DNA of 64,000 bases from Brachynemurus nebulosus (lineage: Eukaryota > Arthropoda > Insecta > Neuroptera > Myrmeleontidae), in the NCBI GenBank assembly GCA_035578155.1, contig JAPWDM010000015.1, positions 8,244,709-8,308,708 of the forward strand, in the 5' to 3' direction. The translations under genes and the position numbers were made by a program. The notes beneath the pieces were generated by a model that searched no databases, was not told where the DNA came from, and worked only from the letters and a program-made list of their open reading frames with translations. Numbering within the stretch: position 1 is the stretch's first letter; the number at the start of each line of letters is the position of its first letter. Of the stretch, positions 1 to 12,911 are shown piece by piece.

Positions 1-287
1 AATTTCTTCTGCGAATTAGTTGCATTGGCTGCATTCGATATTTTATCAGTGCATTTTGTTATAAGTTACGTTAAAAATTATTTAGGGTCGACAATTTTAA
101 ATTTATGCAAGAAAAAATTAAGTTTCGTTTCAGGGCTGTCAACTTCACTCTCATTACACAACATTCGTTTCTGGTAGTACTCGCAGGTTTATCTGCACTT
201 CCCTTCGCGTACCAAATAAAACGTATTCTGCTATTTAGTTCAAATTACTTAATTCTCATAAAAAAATGTATTATTGTTATCATTCCT

Positions 288-288
<1 letters not shown>
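1..288. other. unassigned AT-rich sequence
   Basis: No gene, repeat or element end could be supported here. The short open frames have no recognisable domain. Confidence 0.5.

Positions 289-364
<76 letters not shown>
289..364. repeat. (TA)n microsatellite
   Basis: About 38 uninterrupted TA units. The Tyr/Ile open frame that reads through it on the minus strand is an artefact of the repeat. A second (TA)n tract lies in the intron of the Harbinger transposase near 59.7 kb. Confidence 0.97.
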
Positions 365-368
<4 letters not shown>

Positions 369-2999
369 AAATTGTTCAAATAAAAGTTGTAGATATCGAC
401 GGGGGCAACCGATTGCTATAGTCGGGAACTTTATAGCTCTTATGGTTTTCGAGCTATGATACAAACTTATAGATTTGTAAATGGGACTATATATTAATTT
501 TTCGATAAAACTGATCTAATGCATTAATTAACAACATAAATGAGCAAAAAAATTTTTTACCCAAGTTTAATTTTTTAATTTTTTTTTAATTTATCAGTTA
601 GGCGGTAAAAATATGCATATGTACTTGAGGCTACTTAAACCGATAGTATTTTTCTTGGTTATATTTCGATTACATCCAAGAAAAGAACCTTTTACAGTAC
701 CATTTCTATCATAAAAATTTGGTTGTAATAGAAATGGCAACTCTCAAAAAACTCACATGGTATACATATATATCGCATGGAATCGACGATTACAAACCCA
801 TTTAAAAAAGGAACGCATACATGTATAGAGCGCATAAAGATTGACAATATAGAATCAAACATTTAATAAGTCAATATTCTCACACAAATGGAAAAGACTA
901 TATGCATGTATGTATTCCTTGTACAGAATCGTAATACAATACAATACTAATATAATGTGTCACTATGTATTAACCAAAAAAAAAACGTAACTTTAAAGTG
1001 AATAAATTGTTTGACCTGGAAATCGAATGTATAAAATGAAATTTTCTCATGGTATGTATTTTCAAACTGATACCGAGACAAAAGTAGCCACGTGTATTAC
1101 ATAAAAACATTCTCAGGAAATAGCTACTTAAAAGCTGAAACATTTCTGTTGTAAACAAAATTTAATTCGTTTTATATTTTTGCAAAACTAATAAAGTATT
1201 AACCGACTATGAGAACTAAAGAATATTTTTGGTCAAAAGTTTTTAATTTTATTATTATTTTTATTTTATTTATTTATTTAATTATTTATTTATTTTTTTT
1301 TGTTTTTTGAAAAAATTATGCATAATTAATTACTTGTGAACAAAAATCCTTTAAACTTTATAAAATAAAGAAAATCTTACATATTTGTTTTTAAATTTAT
1401 CATTTTCAATATTAGAAAATTCTTAGTGATTTATATGTTACTATAGATTATAGTATTAAGAAATTTAAAAATATTTCTCTTCCAATACAATAGGCAATAA
1501 AATAAAATAGTTTTAAGAAATAAATTCTTTTTAATAGCATGAAAAATTAAGTTAGATTTTGTATTTCTAAAATAAGATTGTGATTACAAAATAGATTTAA
1601 ATTTAAATAAATTTTGAAATAGGAAAAATCCTTCTAAGTTTACAAATTAAATTTCATAGTTTATTTAAGTTACCGTTCTCGGCGGTCAGAAAATTATTCA
1701 AATGAAAATATGCGTTGAAAAAATAAAGAACCGTTCTGGATTCAAAATTCAACATTTTACATACATGGCTTACACTTCGATATCACAGAACATTGAAAAA
1801 AGAGTTGAAAAATAATAGAAAATAACTTGTAATTCAATCAATGAAAATTCTCAATTCACTAGGTGACTGATGTCCCATTACGTATTAAAATGTATCCTTA
1901 GGACTTAAAATTGGAGTCACTAGTGCTAGAAAATTTATACAAAACATCGTTTATTGCCAGTGACGAAAGGCTAATAAATTCCGTAACGTAATTTACATAT
2001 TAGTTCCCAAAATTTGCTTTAAAAATTGTAAAAAAAATATAGTAATTATAAGCCATTATAGTTATAAATGAAAAACGCAATGTGTCCGTAAATAATGGTA
2101 CACACTGTACATACCGTATTCGAATACAAATACATATACATTATTTTTGTTTAACTTAAATAGATATTAAACATGTATACATGTGTTTTCCATATTCTGA
2201 CTCATAGAACACTAGAAGCCAACTAATATAAAAAAAGTGTAATTCGCTTGGAGTCATTTGTATGCCAGTCACAGCTTAAGGCAGGTAGTCAGTCAGTGTC
2301 CGTCGCCGAACCCACACTGCATTGTGTTAACAATGTTACCATTGTTACTTAAATTGGACAGCTTGGTCTGTCCCATAATACGTGTGTTGTGGTGGTATGT
2401 GTAAATACGCACACAAAGGCAAACAACAAACTAACACAATTGCAAGTGGTGTGTACCTACACGACATGGTGGGGGAGATTTTACGTCACATACTCATTAC
2501 AAGTGGAACAGAGACATAGACCACCTGCTTTGTCCCCTTGCTCTGACTACATATCATGCTGTGAACGATGTGAACCATCAAATATTTTGAACAACATACA
2601 CACACATAGAAAACACATATACGTACATGTAACATTTCCCTTTGTGTTTAAAGTTTTGGTACACATATATTAAATTCGTAATCAAGACATACAAAAGCAC
2701 ATCACAAGCCAGTACATAAAATCACACTATCATTCCAAAATTGAAAATCTTTTTCCTTTTCATATATTTTCTTAGTTGATAGATCAATATTTCCAAATAA
2801 ATATATTTATTCTTATGCGTCTCGAAATGTCAGGGTCCGTTGCAATGTTGTTCCTTCTTAAAAAAAAATATTGTAGATTCTATTCGAACCTCAAAAAAAA
2901 ATTATTAAAAGAAAGATTACCTTTCGTATAATTTTAGGTCATATTGATAACGAAATTGTTGATTATTAAAATTTCATTCTAACTAAAGCTAAAAGGTTT
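365..2999. other. unassigned AT-rich sequence
   Basis: Only short open frames without recognisable domains are present, including a 94-residue frame at 2389-2673 rich in Thr, His and Cys that I could not identify. No tRNA, rRNA or element boundary was seen. The GC-richer patch around 2260-2560 is the only compositional change and could be a promoter or untranslated exon of a host gene, but nothing proves this. Confidence 0.4.
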
Positions 3000-3910
3000 G
3001 ACTCTAACAACAGGGATAAAGCAAAAATTTGTTGTACGAAGTGATGTTTCTTTACTATCACGACGCACGATGGTTATAAAAACCGTTAAGACCCCAAAAT
3101 TTATCCCCTGTGAAATCTACTTGGTTGGATCTGCCGGACGGCCAACGTAACGACAGATACCTGCAGAAATTTATAAAACGGAAACTACAAAATTAATCCC
3201 CCCCAAATTTTATAAATATATCGTTAAACCGGGACAAAACGGGCGCGTCACCAGACTTGATGAGTTCAGTTGACTTAGGTTCGAAATTGTGGAAATTATT
3301 GCCCGCCTCCCTTAATCCAGAAAAATATCAATAGTTTTTTTTTTATTTATTAACCTCTCCAACTAAGAGCTTCAGTAAAGTCTCATAGCGGCCGTCAACT
3401 AAGACAAAAGTACCGAACTCACTCCATACTTTCTTTCGAAAATGTAAAATTTCGCCATTTGGTTATTTTGAAATAATTACATTGTAACATGTAGTTTGTA
3501 TTTCGCTTGTTTGCAAAATTTAAAAAAAATCTTACTAACTAAACTTAATTGACTCCTAGCAACGGAGATATGCAAAGTGTTGTGTACAGAAAAGGCTCCT
3601 GAGGCTCATTACTTCTGTACGGTGACAGGATAATGCGTCCGCTACAGATCGTAGTCTCGCGTTTTAAATTCCCCAAAAATATCTCCTTTGAAATTTACTT
3701 GGTTGGACCCGCCGGGCGGTAATATTAACGACAGGTGCCTGCAAAAGTTTGAAAAATGGAAAATAATAAATTTACCCCCCCCCCCCCCCCCCAATATTCA
3801 GATTTCATTATTAAATCAGGACAAAACGGACTACCTCCAAACCATAAGGGTATTGTAAGCCTGGTTCGATTAAATGTAAAATATTGTCCGCCTCCTATTA
3901 CTCAGAAAAG
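3000..3910. repeat. two diverged direct repeats, ~560 bp apart
   Basis: Segments at about 3000-3330 and 3555-3910 are diverged copies in the same orientation. Shared landmarks are ACTTGGTTGG followed by a C/G-rich GCCGG motif (3118 and 3701), ACGACAG then CCTGC (about 3151 and 3729), a C-run, and CAAAACGG (3235 and 3822). The second copy contains a run of about 18 C (3775-3792). The 81-residue frame at 3756-4001 is a by-product of this repeat. Confidence 0.6.
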
Positions 3911-4387
3911 CATACCAGTTAAAAAAGTTTTTTTTTTATATAAAAAAAAATTTTTCTCCAACACCGGATTCGGTCAAAATCAGTTAGCAACCGCCAGCTA
4001 AAGGGACATTGCCTAATCCCTCATCGAAAGCAGATGTTTAATTAAATTCCCCTTTATAATTATGATGTATTCTATTTTTGTATACAACGCATAAACGAAC
4101 TTATGGGTCCATAATGCAACTCATGTCAATTGATAAAATTCCAAAATTATTTTAGAAAATTTAATGGTTTCCGTCGTAGATACGATAAAACTTATATTTC
4201 GAACAACTGTAAGAAAGGAAAAAGAAGCGAGATAAAATGTAATTATAGAATGAATTTAGCCATTAGGTTAAAAAAAATTATAATTGCACATAAACTTATG
4301 TAACCGCTTTATATTCCATAAATACATGGTACTAACAATTAGTCATGTACAATTTTGTCACAAATATCAAATAATACGTATTTCTAT
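3911..4387. other. unassigned AT-rich sequence
   Basis: Nothing could be assigned between the direct repeats and the Harbinger-type end beginning at about 4388. Confidence 0.4.
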
Positions 4388-4560
4388 GCTGGCGTTCGAA
4401 ACGAAAATTTTGTTAGCGTAACGTTAGCTAATTTAGCTTTTACCGTTACAAACCAGAGGGCTCCAAGTTAAAAAAATAACACTTGTTAAATAATCGAAAT
4501 ACGGTTTCTAACTTATCGACTCTTTCTTTTTTTTTTCCATAATTTTTTAATGTGACTGTA
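4388..4560 (+). repeat. left end of split Harbinger-type element (inverted partner at 16560-16731)
   Basis: About 170 bp starting GCTGGCGTTCG is the reverse complement of 16560-16731, with shared tracts including the GAAACGAAAATTTTGTTAGC segment and the poly-T/CATAATTTTTTAATGTGACT edge. Both outer edges are flanked by TAT. A third, more diverged copy lies at 9038-9210 in the same orientation as this one. The length and position fit terminal inverted repeats of the element whose transposase halves lie inside. The flanking TAT is not the usual TWA of Harbinger, so the boundary is inferred. Confidence 0.6.
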
Positions 4561-4656
4561 CCATATGTACGATATGTACATATGTACGATATACGTTAGA
4601 AGTAAACTAGACAAGTCTAGACAAGCGACATAATTTCTGTTCTAGAAAACAAGAAA

Positions 4657-4905
4657 ACATTGGCGACGACGCAAAGATTACGCACACGCCTCCGGTGGTA
4701 AAATTAGATGTCAAGTAAAAAATGTGCGTATACGTTTAATCGACACAGAAATACATATCGTTGAACTGATAAATAAAAAAGAATTTGAACATAAAAAAAA
4801 ATTAATTAAAAACAATTAAACGTATACGTATACTTTTACTTGGTACAACTTCTAATTTTACCACCAGAGACGCCAGTGAGAATCTTTGCGTTGCCAATAA
4901 TAAAA
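4657..4905. mobile_element. MITE, family with ~80-bp inverted ends
   Basis: The segment 4660-4740 (ATTGGCGACG, then GCCTCCGGTGGTAAAATTAG, then TATACGTTTAAT) recurs as its reverse complement at 4811-4903, giving a small foldback. Two further arms of the same family occur at 47340-47405 and 47443-47525. No coding capacity. Confidence 0.7.
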
Positions 4906-5055
4906 CAGAACTTCTTTTTTATTGAATTGTTCTGACATCTTGAAGAAAGCTTTCGTATTTATGTGTTGTTTGGGTAGAATATAGTTCTAAAAAATATTGA
5001 ATATATTAATTAAGAAAATTTTTCACCATGTATATGACGTGCACATTATTTTTAG

Positions 5056-6510
5056 GAATTTCGTGAACGTTCTGGAGGGTTTCCAAGTATTATAGGAGTA
5101 ATTGATGGTTGTTATATAAAAATAAAGCAACCTCGTAACAATTCAATCGATTATTACAATCAAAAGGGGGATCATTCGGTTATTTTACAAGGTACGTAAA
5201 TTTAAAAATTTACATATGAGTTAATTTACTGGATTGAGGTATAAATCACATACATTTCCAAATATCTCTTTTTTAATAAGTCTAGAGATATTATTAATGG
5301 TATAAACATTATTTAAATAAAGATTACTCAAAAATACGTTCACACTTAAGGGTAACACCACTCTAGAATTTTATTTTTAATTTGTTTGCTTAAACTATAG
5401 GATCAAAAATAATAATAAAATTCATCCTATAGTAAAAAAAAAAATTAAAAAGGTTTAATTCTCGATTTTGCGGCAGCGCCTTGGAGCGTGCATTGATTGA
5501 GATGCGGAGTTTGAAAACGGGTTTTAATTTCCTTTACTATCTAACATTGAGGGTTATAAGGAGGAAGAAATTTCTCGGTTTTCTGTCCCAGGCCTTTACA
5601 AAAACTAGGTGGTGAAGTTAGTTTAGTCAGTTTTGCGTTTAATTTTACGAAAAATCCGTCCTCCCGCGAATGAGTTTTAAATTAAAGGCGATTTCAAAGA
5701 AGCATCGGGTCATCGCCATTTTGTATCAAAATAATATTTTTTTTTCATATTTCACAATACATGTTCAGTAAACCCTCTGAAAAGAAATCTTATTCTTTTT
5801 CTCATACTCCCAAAATAAATTCTTAAAGTTAGGCTTTTTTCCGACCGCTAGAGTGGTGTTATCCTTAATTAAGCAGTCCTCAAAAGAAATTTCATACAAT
5901 CTTTCAAACTTCTAATCTCAGCAATAGGTATCTAGCCATCTATAATTTCAGTTGTTTTAAATGAATTTATATTATAGGAACCTGCGATCACAGTTGTCTG
6001 TTTATAGATGTACTGATTGGTCGGCCTGGTCGACTTCATGATGCTACTGTTTTCCGCAGTAGCCGATTATACGAAAGGATTATGGATGCGAACAATCCTT
6101 TATTACCTCCTAATAGGCATATTATTGGTGATTCTGCGTATCCTTTGCTTCAGAATTTGATGAAGCCTTTCAGAGACGATGGTCATTTAACTGCAGCTCA
6201 AGTGAGTTACAATCGAAAACTGGCATCAACTCATTCAATAATAGAACGTGTTTTTGGATTTCTCAAAAATAAATTTCGTCGCCTGTTCTATCTAGATGTT
6301 GGCTCTGTGCATATAACAGAATTGATAATTGCAGCATCGTGTATGCTTCACAATTTTTTGTTAATACACGGCGATATCAATATACATAATTTTAATTATA
6401 ATCATGATGATTGGGATGATAATAACAGCGATGATAACGATAATGAAAACGAAGATGATGGTAATAATGATGCTCGACAAAAACGTATTACAATAATGAA
6501 CCAATTGTAA
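5056..6510 (+). pseudogene. PIF/Harbinger (HARBI1-like) transposase, catalytic half only
   Basis: Two spliced exons are visible: 5056-5191 and 5978-6510. The acceptor at 5054-5055 and the donor GTACGT at 5192 are clear, and the junction restores QGTCDHS. The first exon carries GVIDG (first catalytic Asp); the second carries GDSAY (second Asp) and ERVFGFLKNKF (Glu), followed by the family's SCMLHNF segment and an acidic Asn/Asp-rich tail. The N-terminal DNA-binding and RFxVS-type region is absent upstream. It appears on the opposite strand at 14204-16441, with matching exon phase (phase 0 donor there, phase 0 acceptor here). A decayed copy split by rearrangement is the best explanation; two independent fragments is the alternative. 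The intron holds a piggyBac-type MITE. Confidence 0.88.
5350..5864. mobile_element. piggyBac-type MITE in the transposase intron
   Basis: Inverted ends of about 17 bp (GGGTAACACCACTCTAG and its near-complement CTAGAGTGGTGTTATCC) are each flanked by TTAA (5346-5349 and 5865-5868). TTAA duplication is the hallmark of piggyBac-superfamily insertion. The 515-bp interior has no coding capacity, so it would have depended on a transposase elsewhere. It sits wholly inside the intron between exons 5056-5191 and 5978-6510. Confidence 0.75.
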
Positions 6511-6554
6511 TTCAAGAGCTTATTCCAAAAAATTCAAAATTTTCATTATAAAGA

Positions 6555-6690
6555 AATTATTACAAAAACTATAATTGACAAGTTTTTTTTTTGGAACTGA
6601 CAATATTACTATAATTAACAAATGTTTTTTTTTTACTGTCAATATTACTATAATTGACAAATGTTTTTTTTTTATAGAACTGGCAATATT
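6555..6690. repeat. short tandem repeat, ~52-bp unit, about 3 copies
   Basis: Three copies of a unit with TATAATTGACAA, a T-run and ACTGACAATATTAC follow the transposase stop codon. Likely slippage or unequal exchange in the element's 3' untranslated region. Confidence 0.7.
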
Positions 6691-6977
6691 TTGTTTGCTT
6701 ATATCTCATGAGAAATAATATTTTTGTTGAAACTGTTTAAACTACAACATAGATAGTTAAAAAATCTATACGTCATTATTAGAATTTTTAAAAAAATTGA
6801 CAAATGTTGCTTTTGGAATAAGCTTTTCAGTTTCACTTTTAGTAAATTTCTGAACGGGAATTGAGTTTAATTACTATTGCTACGTATTAGTTTTATAACA
6901 TGTTCCTGCCACTCTCCATATAACCCATTATAAAAAAAAAAGAAAAACCGTTTACTGACTGTAACTAATATACCAGA

Positions 6978-7268
6978 TGGCGTTCATGGTACTTGAATAA
7001 AATAGAGTCGGGACATGAGTTTTGATAGTTCGCTATTTTTCATCAAAGGTTCATCTAAAATAAATTGGAAATTAAATATTTAAAAAAATACTTTAATTCA
7101 ACCTAGAAAGAATAATTAAATTAAAAAATTTTAATTGTTCATTAACACATAACTTGGTGACGTTACTTTTGTACTCAATCATATGATAATTAATTTTGAC
7201 ATCTATTTGATGAAAAATGCTCATATGTCCCAACTCTATTTAGTATGCCCCAAATACCATTAGCGCCA
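6978..7268. mobile_element. MITE
   Basis: Inverted ends: TGGCG-TTCATGGTACTTG with AATAGAGTCGGGACAT on the left, and the complement ATGTCCCAACTCTATT with CAAATACCATTAGCGCCA on the right. The interior segment 7080-7190 recurs as reverse complement at 14570-14700, so the family has at least two copies in the window. The 79-residue minus frame at 7286-7525 beside it is not recognisable. Confidence 0.7.
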
Positions 7269-7803
7269 CGTAGCGAACTGTGACATTAAAAATTCGTCCT
7301 TGAAAACAAGTGGCAGGAACATGGTTTTATAATTATATGACTGCTATTAATTTTTATTGTTAGAAATCTTTTTGTTTCCTTATATTGCAACTGTTTTATT
7401 TTTGGAATCGTAATAATCCAATAAATATATTCTAGCCTGCAATCAATATTTGTATTTTCTCCTCTTTTCCATTGATAACTTTCAACGTAAAACTTAATAC
7501 TTATAATCACGTCACGCCCAATCAAGCTCTAAAATTATGGTCTGCCTTCACCGCTGACCCAATATAATAAAAGACTTTTCTTAAGAAATGAAAATTATTC
7601 TTTATTAAAATTCAGTTCTGAAAACATAAATACTTCTCTAAGGTGAAATTTAAATTCTTCCAATTTTTATTATTAAATCATACTATTGTGAAAAGTGTAA
7701 GAACTATTACAACATTAAACTACTGAATAATGCAATAAGTATTAAAAATTGTAAATCTCCAGTCAATACGTCTTTTATCTTCCAAGGAAATATTTATAAA
7801 ATG

Positions 7804-8215
7804 AATTGAAGACCGTCCGGCACAAAGGCTGTAAGTGCCATAATTTACAAAATTGCGTTTATTAGTGGAAAATGTTGTAAATACCATCACCAATAACATG
7901 TTAAAATCTGAAAAAGCCCTAAGTTTGTTACTTCAATAGTTATAGTCATATAAAAATTACATTTCATGTAAGTACACAGCCTAATTGCATGCATATATAC
8001 TGATTGTACTTCCTCCATATTTGAATTTTTAAATTTTAAGTCCTTTGAATTAATGATATTACACTGTATCATTGTAATTTTTTTATACAATTTAAGAATA
8101 AATTAAAATTTTTATTTTCCTTTTCGATAAATTTCACATTTCATTTAGTTTTTATTGATTTCCCGACAATATTAAAATAGGTACTTTCAGCCTTTGTGTC
8201 GGACAGTCTTCAATT
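7804..8215. mobile_element. MITE, 412 bp
   Basis: Terminal inverted repeats of about 33 bp: AATTGAAGACCGTCCGGCAC with AAAGGCTG on the left, and CAGCCTTTGTGTCGGACAG with TCTTCAATT on the right. No coding capacity and no clear target duplication. Confidence 0.75.
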
Positions 8216-9037
8216 ATTGTGAATATACGAGTAATTTTCAGATTTTAATAGCAGGTAACTAGGAACGTATAAATTTTAACATGTGAAAAATTTCTTGCTA
8301 TCCAAGGTGCTTTATTTTATTATTTCTTGATATTAAACATAAACTAAAATAACATTGCAGCAAAATAATTATTTTTAGAATAAATAAAAATCAACGTCAG
8401 CAAATTTACTGTAATAATTATAAATAAATATTAAGTTAATAGTTAAAGCGACTATTTAATAACAGATAATACTTAGCAAAAATTTTTATATTCATTTTAA
8501 TTATACTTTTAAAAAAATACCATTTTAAAATTAAATACCACTAATACTATATAAAAATTATAACAATAATTTTTTATTGCAACAATTTTTTCTCATGTTA
8601 AAATCTTGTATATTTTTACTTCTGTAAAACATGCCGTATAAAGATGTTACAAAGAAAAATCAAACATAAACAAATTAAAGTATTTATTCAAATATAAAAT
8701 TTATATAAAAAAAATTGAGAGCGTTTGGCAAAAAAAAATCTTTAAGGCGCTTCAAGCCTCACGTATTGCTGACTAATTTTCTGTCAGAACAAATCAAATG
8801 ACGTAGTTCTGGCGAGCTAAACTCCTTTAATTACAGAATTCTGTCTTATTATTGATTCTTCAATAATATAATCTATAATATTAACCATCAAAATATAAAA
8901 AAATAAAAATTTTTCCTATGAATAATTCTTACTGAAAAATTTTTTTCCTATGAATAATTCTTACTATTTAGTGATCAAAGAAAAACGTTATATTAAAAAA
9001 AATAAAGTTTAGAGTATAAAGTTCGTATGAAAACATT
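8216..9037. other. unassigned AT-rich sequence
   Basis: No gene. A ~30-bp direct duplication (TTTTCCTATGAATAATTCTT) occurs at about 8912-8970. Confidence 0.4.
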
Positions 9038-9210
9038 TTTGGCGTTCACCAGAAAATTTTGTTATCCTCACGTTACATAACGAAACTTGCATCGTTACAA
9101 ACCAAAGGGCACTGATTAAAAAAAGCGCTGGAAGTTAAATATTTTTTCATATTTTCCTCTGATTTTTCACGGTATAAATAACTTTTGAAGTACAGTCACA
9201 TTTCAAATTG
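9038..9210 (+). repeat. diverged third copy of the 4388-4560 end sequence
   Basis: GGCGTTC, AAAATTTTGTTA, CGTTAC and GTTACAAACCA(A/G)AGGGC occur in the same order as at 4388-4470, with substitutions and small indels. It probably marks the end of another related element or a MITE derivative. Confidence 0.5.
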
Positions 9211-9213
9211 GGT

Positions 9214-10780
9214 ATTTGACAGTATTAAAGAAAAACAATAAAAACAAATTTTAATGAAAATTTATAATAAAAGACAGCAATTTGTTATGTTAATTCATCC
9301 TAACTATGATTATTTAATTTTAAAAAAATTAATAAAAAAAGTAATTTTTCAACTATAAATTACGTCAGCAGAAATGGGCTGTGACGTTGCTTTCTCTTAT
9401 ATTTCAACACTGTCGCCAGTATCCGAAATAAAAGTTTCGGGTTTGTTTCGGATAATTACAGACAATTACAAACAACCGTTGGAAAACTGAATTTAAATCG
9501 AATAAAGTTTTTGTGTATGTATGTCATTTTGATAAATTTTCGTTGATTCGTGTTTGGCGTTCACTCTTTTTTGGTGCAATTTTCTCCTTTCTTCTTAATG
9601 AAAGTTCAATAAAAACAATTATCCATAACCGTACCCGAAACATTATCCGACATTTTTACATGTCCGTAACCGAAACCGAAAAAATTGTTTTTAAATATCC
9701 GTATCCGAAATTTTATATCCATAACATCCCTAATATAAATACATTCATGCGCCACTGGTATTATAAAAATCTCGCACAAATCTTATGACTCTTTAAGATA
9801 ATTTTAGCATTACAAAATATATTGCAACGTTTATACGACCGTACCATAGAAATATTAGTTCTACACAAATGCAAAAGACGTCGATTTTTTTAAAATAAAT
9901 TGTAAGGTAAAACCACCAATCATGGATAGTAAGATTTTTCAAGTTCATCGTAGTATCGGTTAATTTATCATACTTAAAGTATAAACGTTGTAATAACAGA
10001 AGAGTATTTAACTAACCATATTATCTGCTTAAAATTTGCGTGATAATATAAAATAGGAAATTATTCTTATCAAAATACGACCCTTCCAGGGAACTAGACA
10101 TAGATACTTGGGCACTATTTTATTCACATATTCCCATTCTTGGATATACCCAATCATAAACATACAAATAATACTTTAAAAAATTAAAATAAGTAAGTAC
10201 TCTGTAAAATGTTACGTATGATTGCTGCTACATCGTATTTTGTTGCTCCAGCAGAAATTTTTACTTCTCAACTTTCGTCTCTTATGGTTTTTAAATTGAA
10301 AATAATGAATACTTTCATATTAAAAGCATAAACTTTATTACGGTTAAAAATGGAAATTGTATTTTGGCGCTACTAGTTCTTGTCTATTATTGTATCAAGC
10401 AATACTTAATACTTATATAGAATTACAAATACTAACTGAAAAATTATGTTACTATTAGACTCATAAAATATAAAAGTATAGAAAATTATAAAGAAATCTA
10501 ATAATGATTTTCATGACTAATTATACCAATCATTAAACCATACTTATATAAATATCAAATTTTATAAACAATTTCCGGAAGATTAAATCCTAAACAATGG
10601 GGTATTTGAGAGTATCAAAGAAAAACAATAAAAACAATTTATTATGTTAATTCATCCTATCATTATTTAATTTTAAAAAATTAATATTTTTCAGCTATTA
10701 ATTACCTCAGCAGAAATGGGCTGTGACGTTGCATTCTCTTATATTTCAACAGTGTCGCCACTAGGGTCGCTACGTAAATT
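9214..10780. repeat. pair of ~200-bp direct repeats (9214-9425 and 10598-10780)
   Basis: Both copies share GGGTATTTGA(C/G)AGTAT(T/C)AAAG, AAAACAATAAAAACAA, TATGTTAATTCATCCTA and the conserved CAGCAGAAATGGGCTGTGAC stretch, then TGTCGCCA. The 1.2 kb between them has no recognisable gene; the frames at 9513-9788 and 10716-10913 lack any known domain. Confidence 0.6.
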
Positions 10781-10913
10781 CCGGTTAGCAAACATAACTA
10801 TGGCAATTAATTTGAATTTAATTAATTTTTTTAAAAATCTACAATTCTTTTTCCTAGTTATAAGAAAACTAAACAGTTTTTTTCTTAGTTACATGACACC
10901 TGTAGCTATCTAG

Positions 10914-11610
10914 AGAATGTGACGTAATTGAAGCTAATGAATGTTTTCGCGCAAATTTTGAGAACAAATAGGTATTAAATTAATTTTTCTACTCCTGTTG
11001 AAGAACACACTCATTACATATCCGTTAATTGTTGAGGAAGTTAGGCATTATTCAAACGTGTGGAGGAATTTTCATTACTCAATACCTTTTTGACCAATGA
11101 AATCGCCGTATTAACCATTATTCACAAGTCTGGCTTTTCTTTTGTGTATAATATACGTATCAATTTTTAATTTCAAATATGTTGCGTAGTAACGTCTTAG
11201 TAAACAAAATAATGTGAATTTTATTTTGGTCGTTTCCATAGATACATATACGAAAAATTAATAAAATTACAGATAGATTAAAAATTTGATTCTTTTAATT
11301 TAAAATTTATGTTCAATTTTATTTAAATCAGAAAAGAAAAAAGTCGTAGAAAAAATAGCGTATTCAACTCGCTTGCAATGACTATTACTCATTCAGATGC
11401 ATTACGACACTCGCCTCGCAAGCTCGGCTCGTGTTGCAATTTCATCTTCGTGAGTAATAGCTATCATTACCAGCTTGTTGAATAATATACTATTTTTCTA
11501 ACGATTTTCGGCATTATTTTTAAAAATTAAAATTATATACGTGCATAATACATAAATATGGGTATTTTAAAATAGATTCCCAAAATTAGTAAAATTCCCC
11601 ATTATACATA
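10914..11610. other. unassigned AT-rich sequence
   Basis: No gene or element boundary seen before the mariner-like element that starts at 11611. Confidence 0.4.
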
Positions 11611-11744
11611 TAGGGTGGAGCGCGATAATTTGCTTTTTTGCACTGCATGCTGTGGCGGCACTGTCGGTCGAAGAGAGGAGAGAGTGGGCGTGGCTTACAG
11701 TGGCTGACGGGAGATTTGTATTCCTCCGCCTTTCAGTTGCCATC

Positions 11745-12820
11745 ATGCAGTGGACACGTGAGGAGAGGTCATTTGTGTTGAAGCGTATTTTTCAAATGCC
11801 CACTCGATCATTGCAGTGCAACGTGATTTTCGTTTACGATTCGCTGTTCCTCCACGCGGACGTGTTCCTGGACGGCAATCAATTGTAAATTGGGTGAATG
11901 CATTCAGAACAGCAGGGAATGTGTCATGTCGACGAAGGGGACCTGAGAGAAGTATTACAACACCACAAAACATCGAGAGAGTTAGAGCAGCAGTACTGCA
12001 ATCTCCAAAACGCTCTGCTCGGAAGCAATCATTTGCTCTTGGCATTTCAAGACGTTCTCTCCACCGGATTCTTCATGATGAACTGAATTTTCACCCGTAT
12101 AAAATGTGCGGGGTCCAACAATTGTCAGCACGGGACTATTTGACACGGCGGACCTCTTGTGAAGACATTTTAGCAACTATACCCCGTGACGCAATTGTGT
12201 TTTTTTCTGATGAGGCACATTTTCACCTCAGTGGGTGTGTAAACAAACAAAATATGCGTTACTGGAGTGAAACAAACCCCAGAGAAGTTCACGAGAGACC
12301 TCTGCATTCGGACCGCGTCACTGTGTGGTGCGCCATATCACGAGTAGGCATCATTGGTCCTTACTTTTTTCAGGATAACGGTCGTGCCATAACTGTGACC
12401 TCCGAACGGTACTTGTCTATGATGCAGGATTATTTTCAGCCGGCTCTTGAGGCAATGGAACTAGAGGATACATGGTTCCAACAGGATGGTGCCACTGCAC
12501 ACACAGCGAGGGTTACCATGAATTGTTTGAGGCAAATGTTTCCTGGACGGCTTATCTCTTTGAGGGGTGATGTGAACTGGCCAACACGCTCACCAGATTC
12601 AGCCCCATGCGATTTTTTCCTTTGGGGTTTCCTGAAGTCTAAGGTGTATATCAACCGTCCCAACACCTTGGAAGACCTAAGGAACAATATTGAAGCTGAA
12701 ATTGGCAGAATACCAGTGGACATGCTTGTTAGAGTTCATGAAAACTTCAGAAAACGTATGCAGCAGTGTGTGGATAGCGAAGGTCGACATTTGCCAGATA
12801 CACTATTTAAAACCATGTAA
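11745..12820 (+). pseudogene. mariner-like transposase, DUF4817 N-terminus, one frameshift
   Basis: Translation starts MQWTREERSF at 11745. A one-base loss in a T-run at 11772-11774 (three T here, four in the inverted copy at the right end) throws the frame; from about 11800 to the stop at 12820 it is open. The N-terminal domain matches insect DUF4817 helix-turn-helix proteins. The catalytic motifs are FFSDEAHF, WFQQDGATAHT and WPTRSPDSAPCDFF, with 36 residues between the second and third Asp. These mediate cut-and-paste transposition in the nucleus. Apart from the single frameshift the gene looks recent. The repaired frame exists only in the mirrored fragment (12912-13182, minus), which stops short of the catalytic core. 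Confidence 0.9.
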
Positions 12821-12911
12821 TTTAAAAATTCCATTACTGTTCAGTATAATTAAAATATAAAATTAATTTTTCTAATGATCATAATTTTTTTATTTCATTC
12901 CCAAATCAGCA

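Noticed and set aside
249..464. Minus-strand 71-residue frame with a Tyr/Ile run
   Set aside because: It is the translation of the TA microsatellite.
2389..2673. 94-residue plus-strand frame
   Set aside because: No recognisable domain, no splice context and a His/Thr-rich composition typical of chance frames in ACA-rich DNA.
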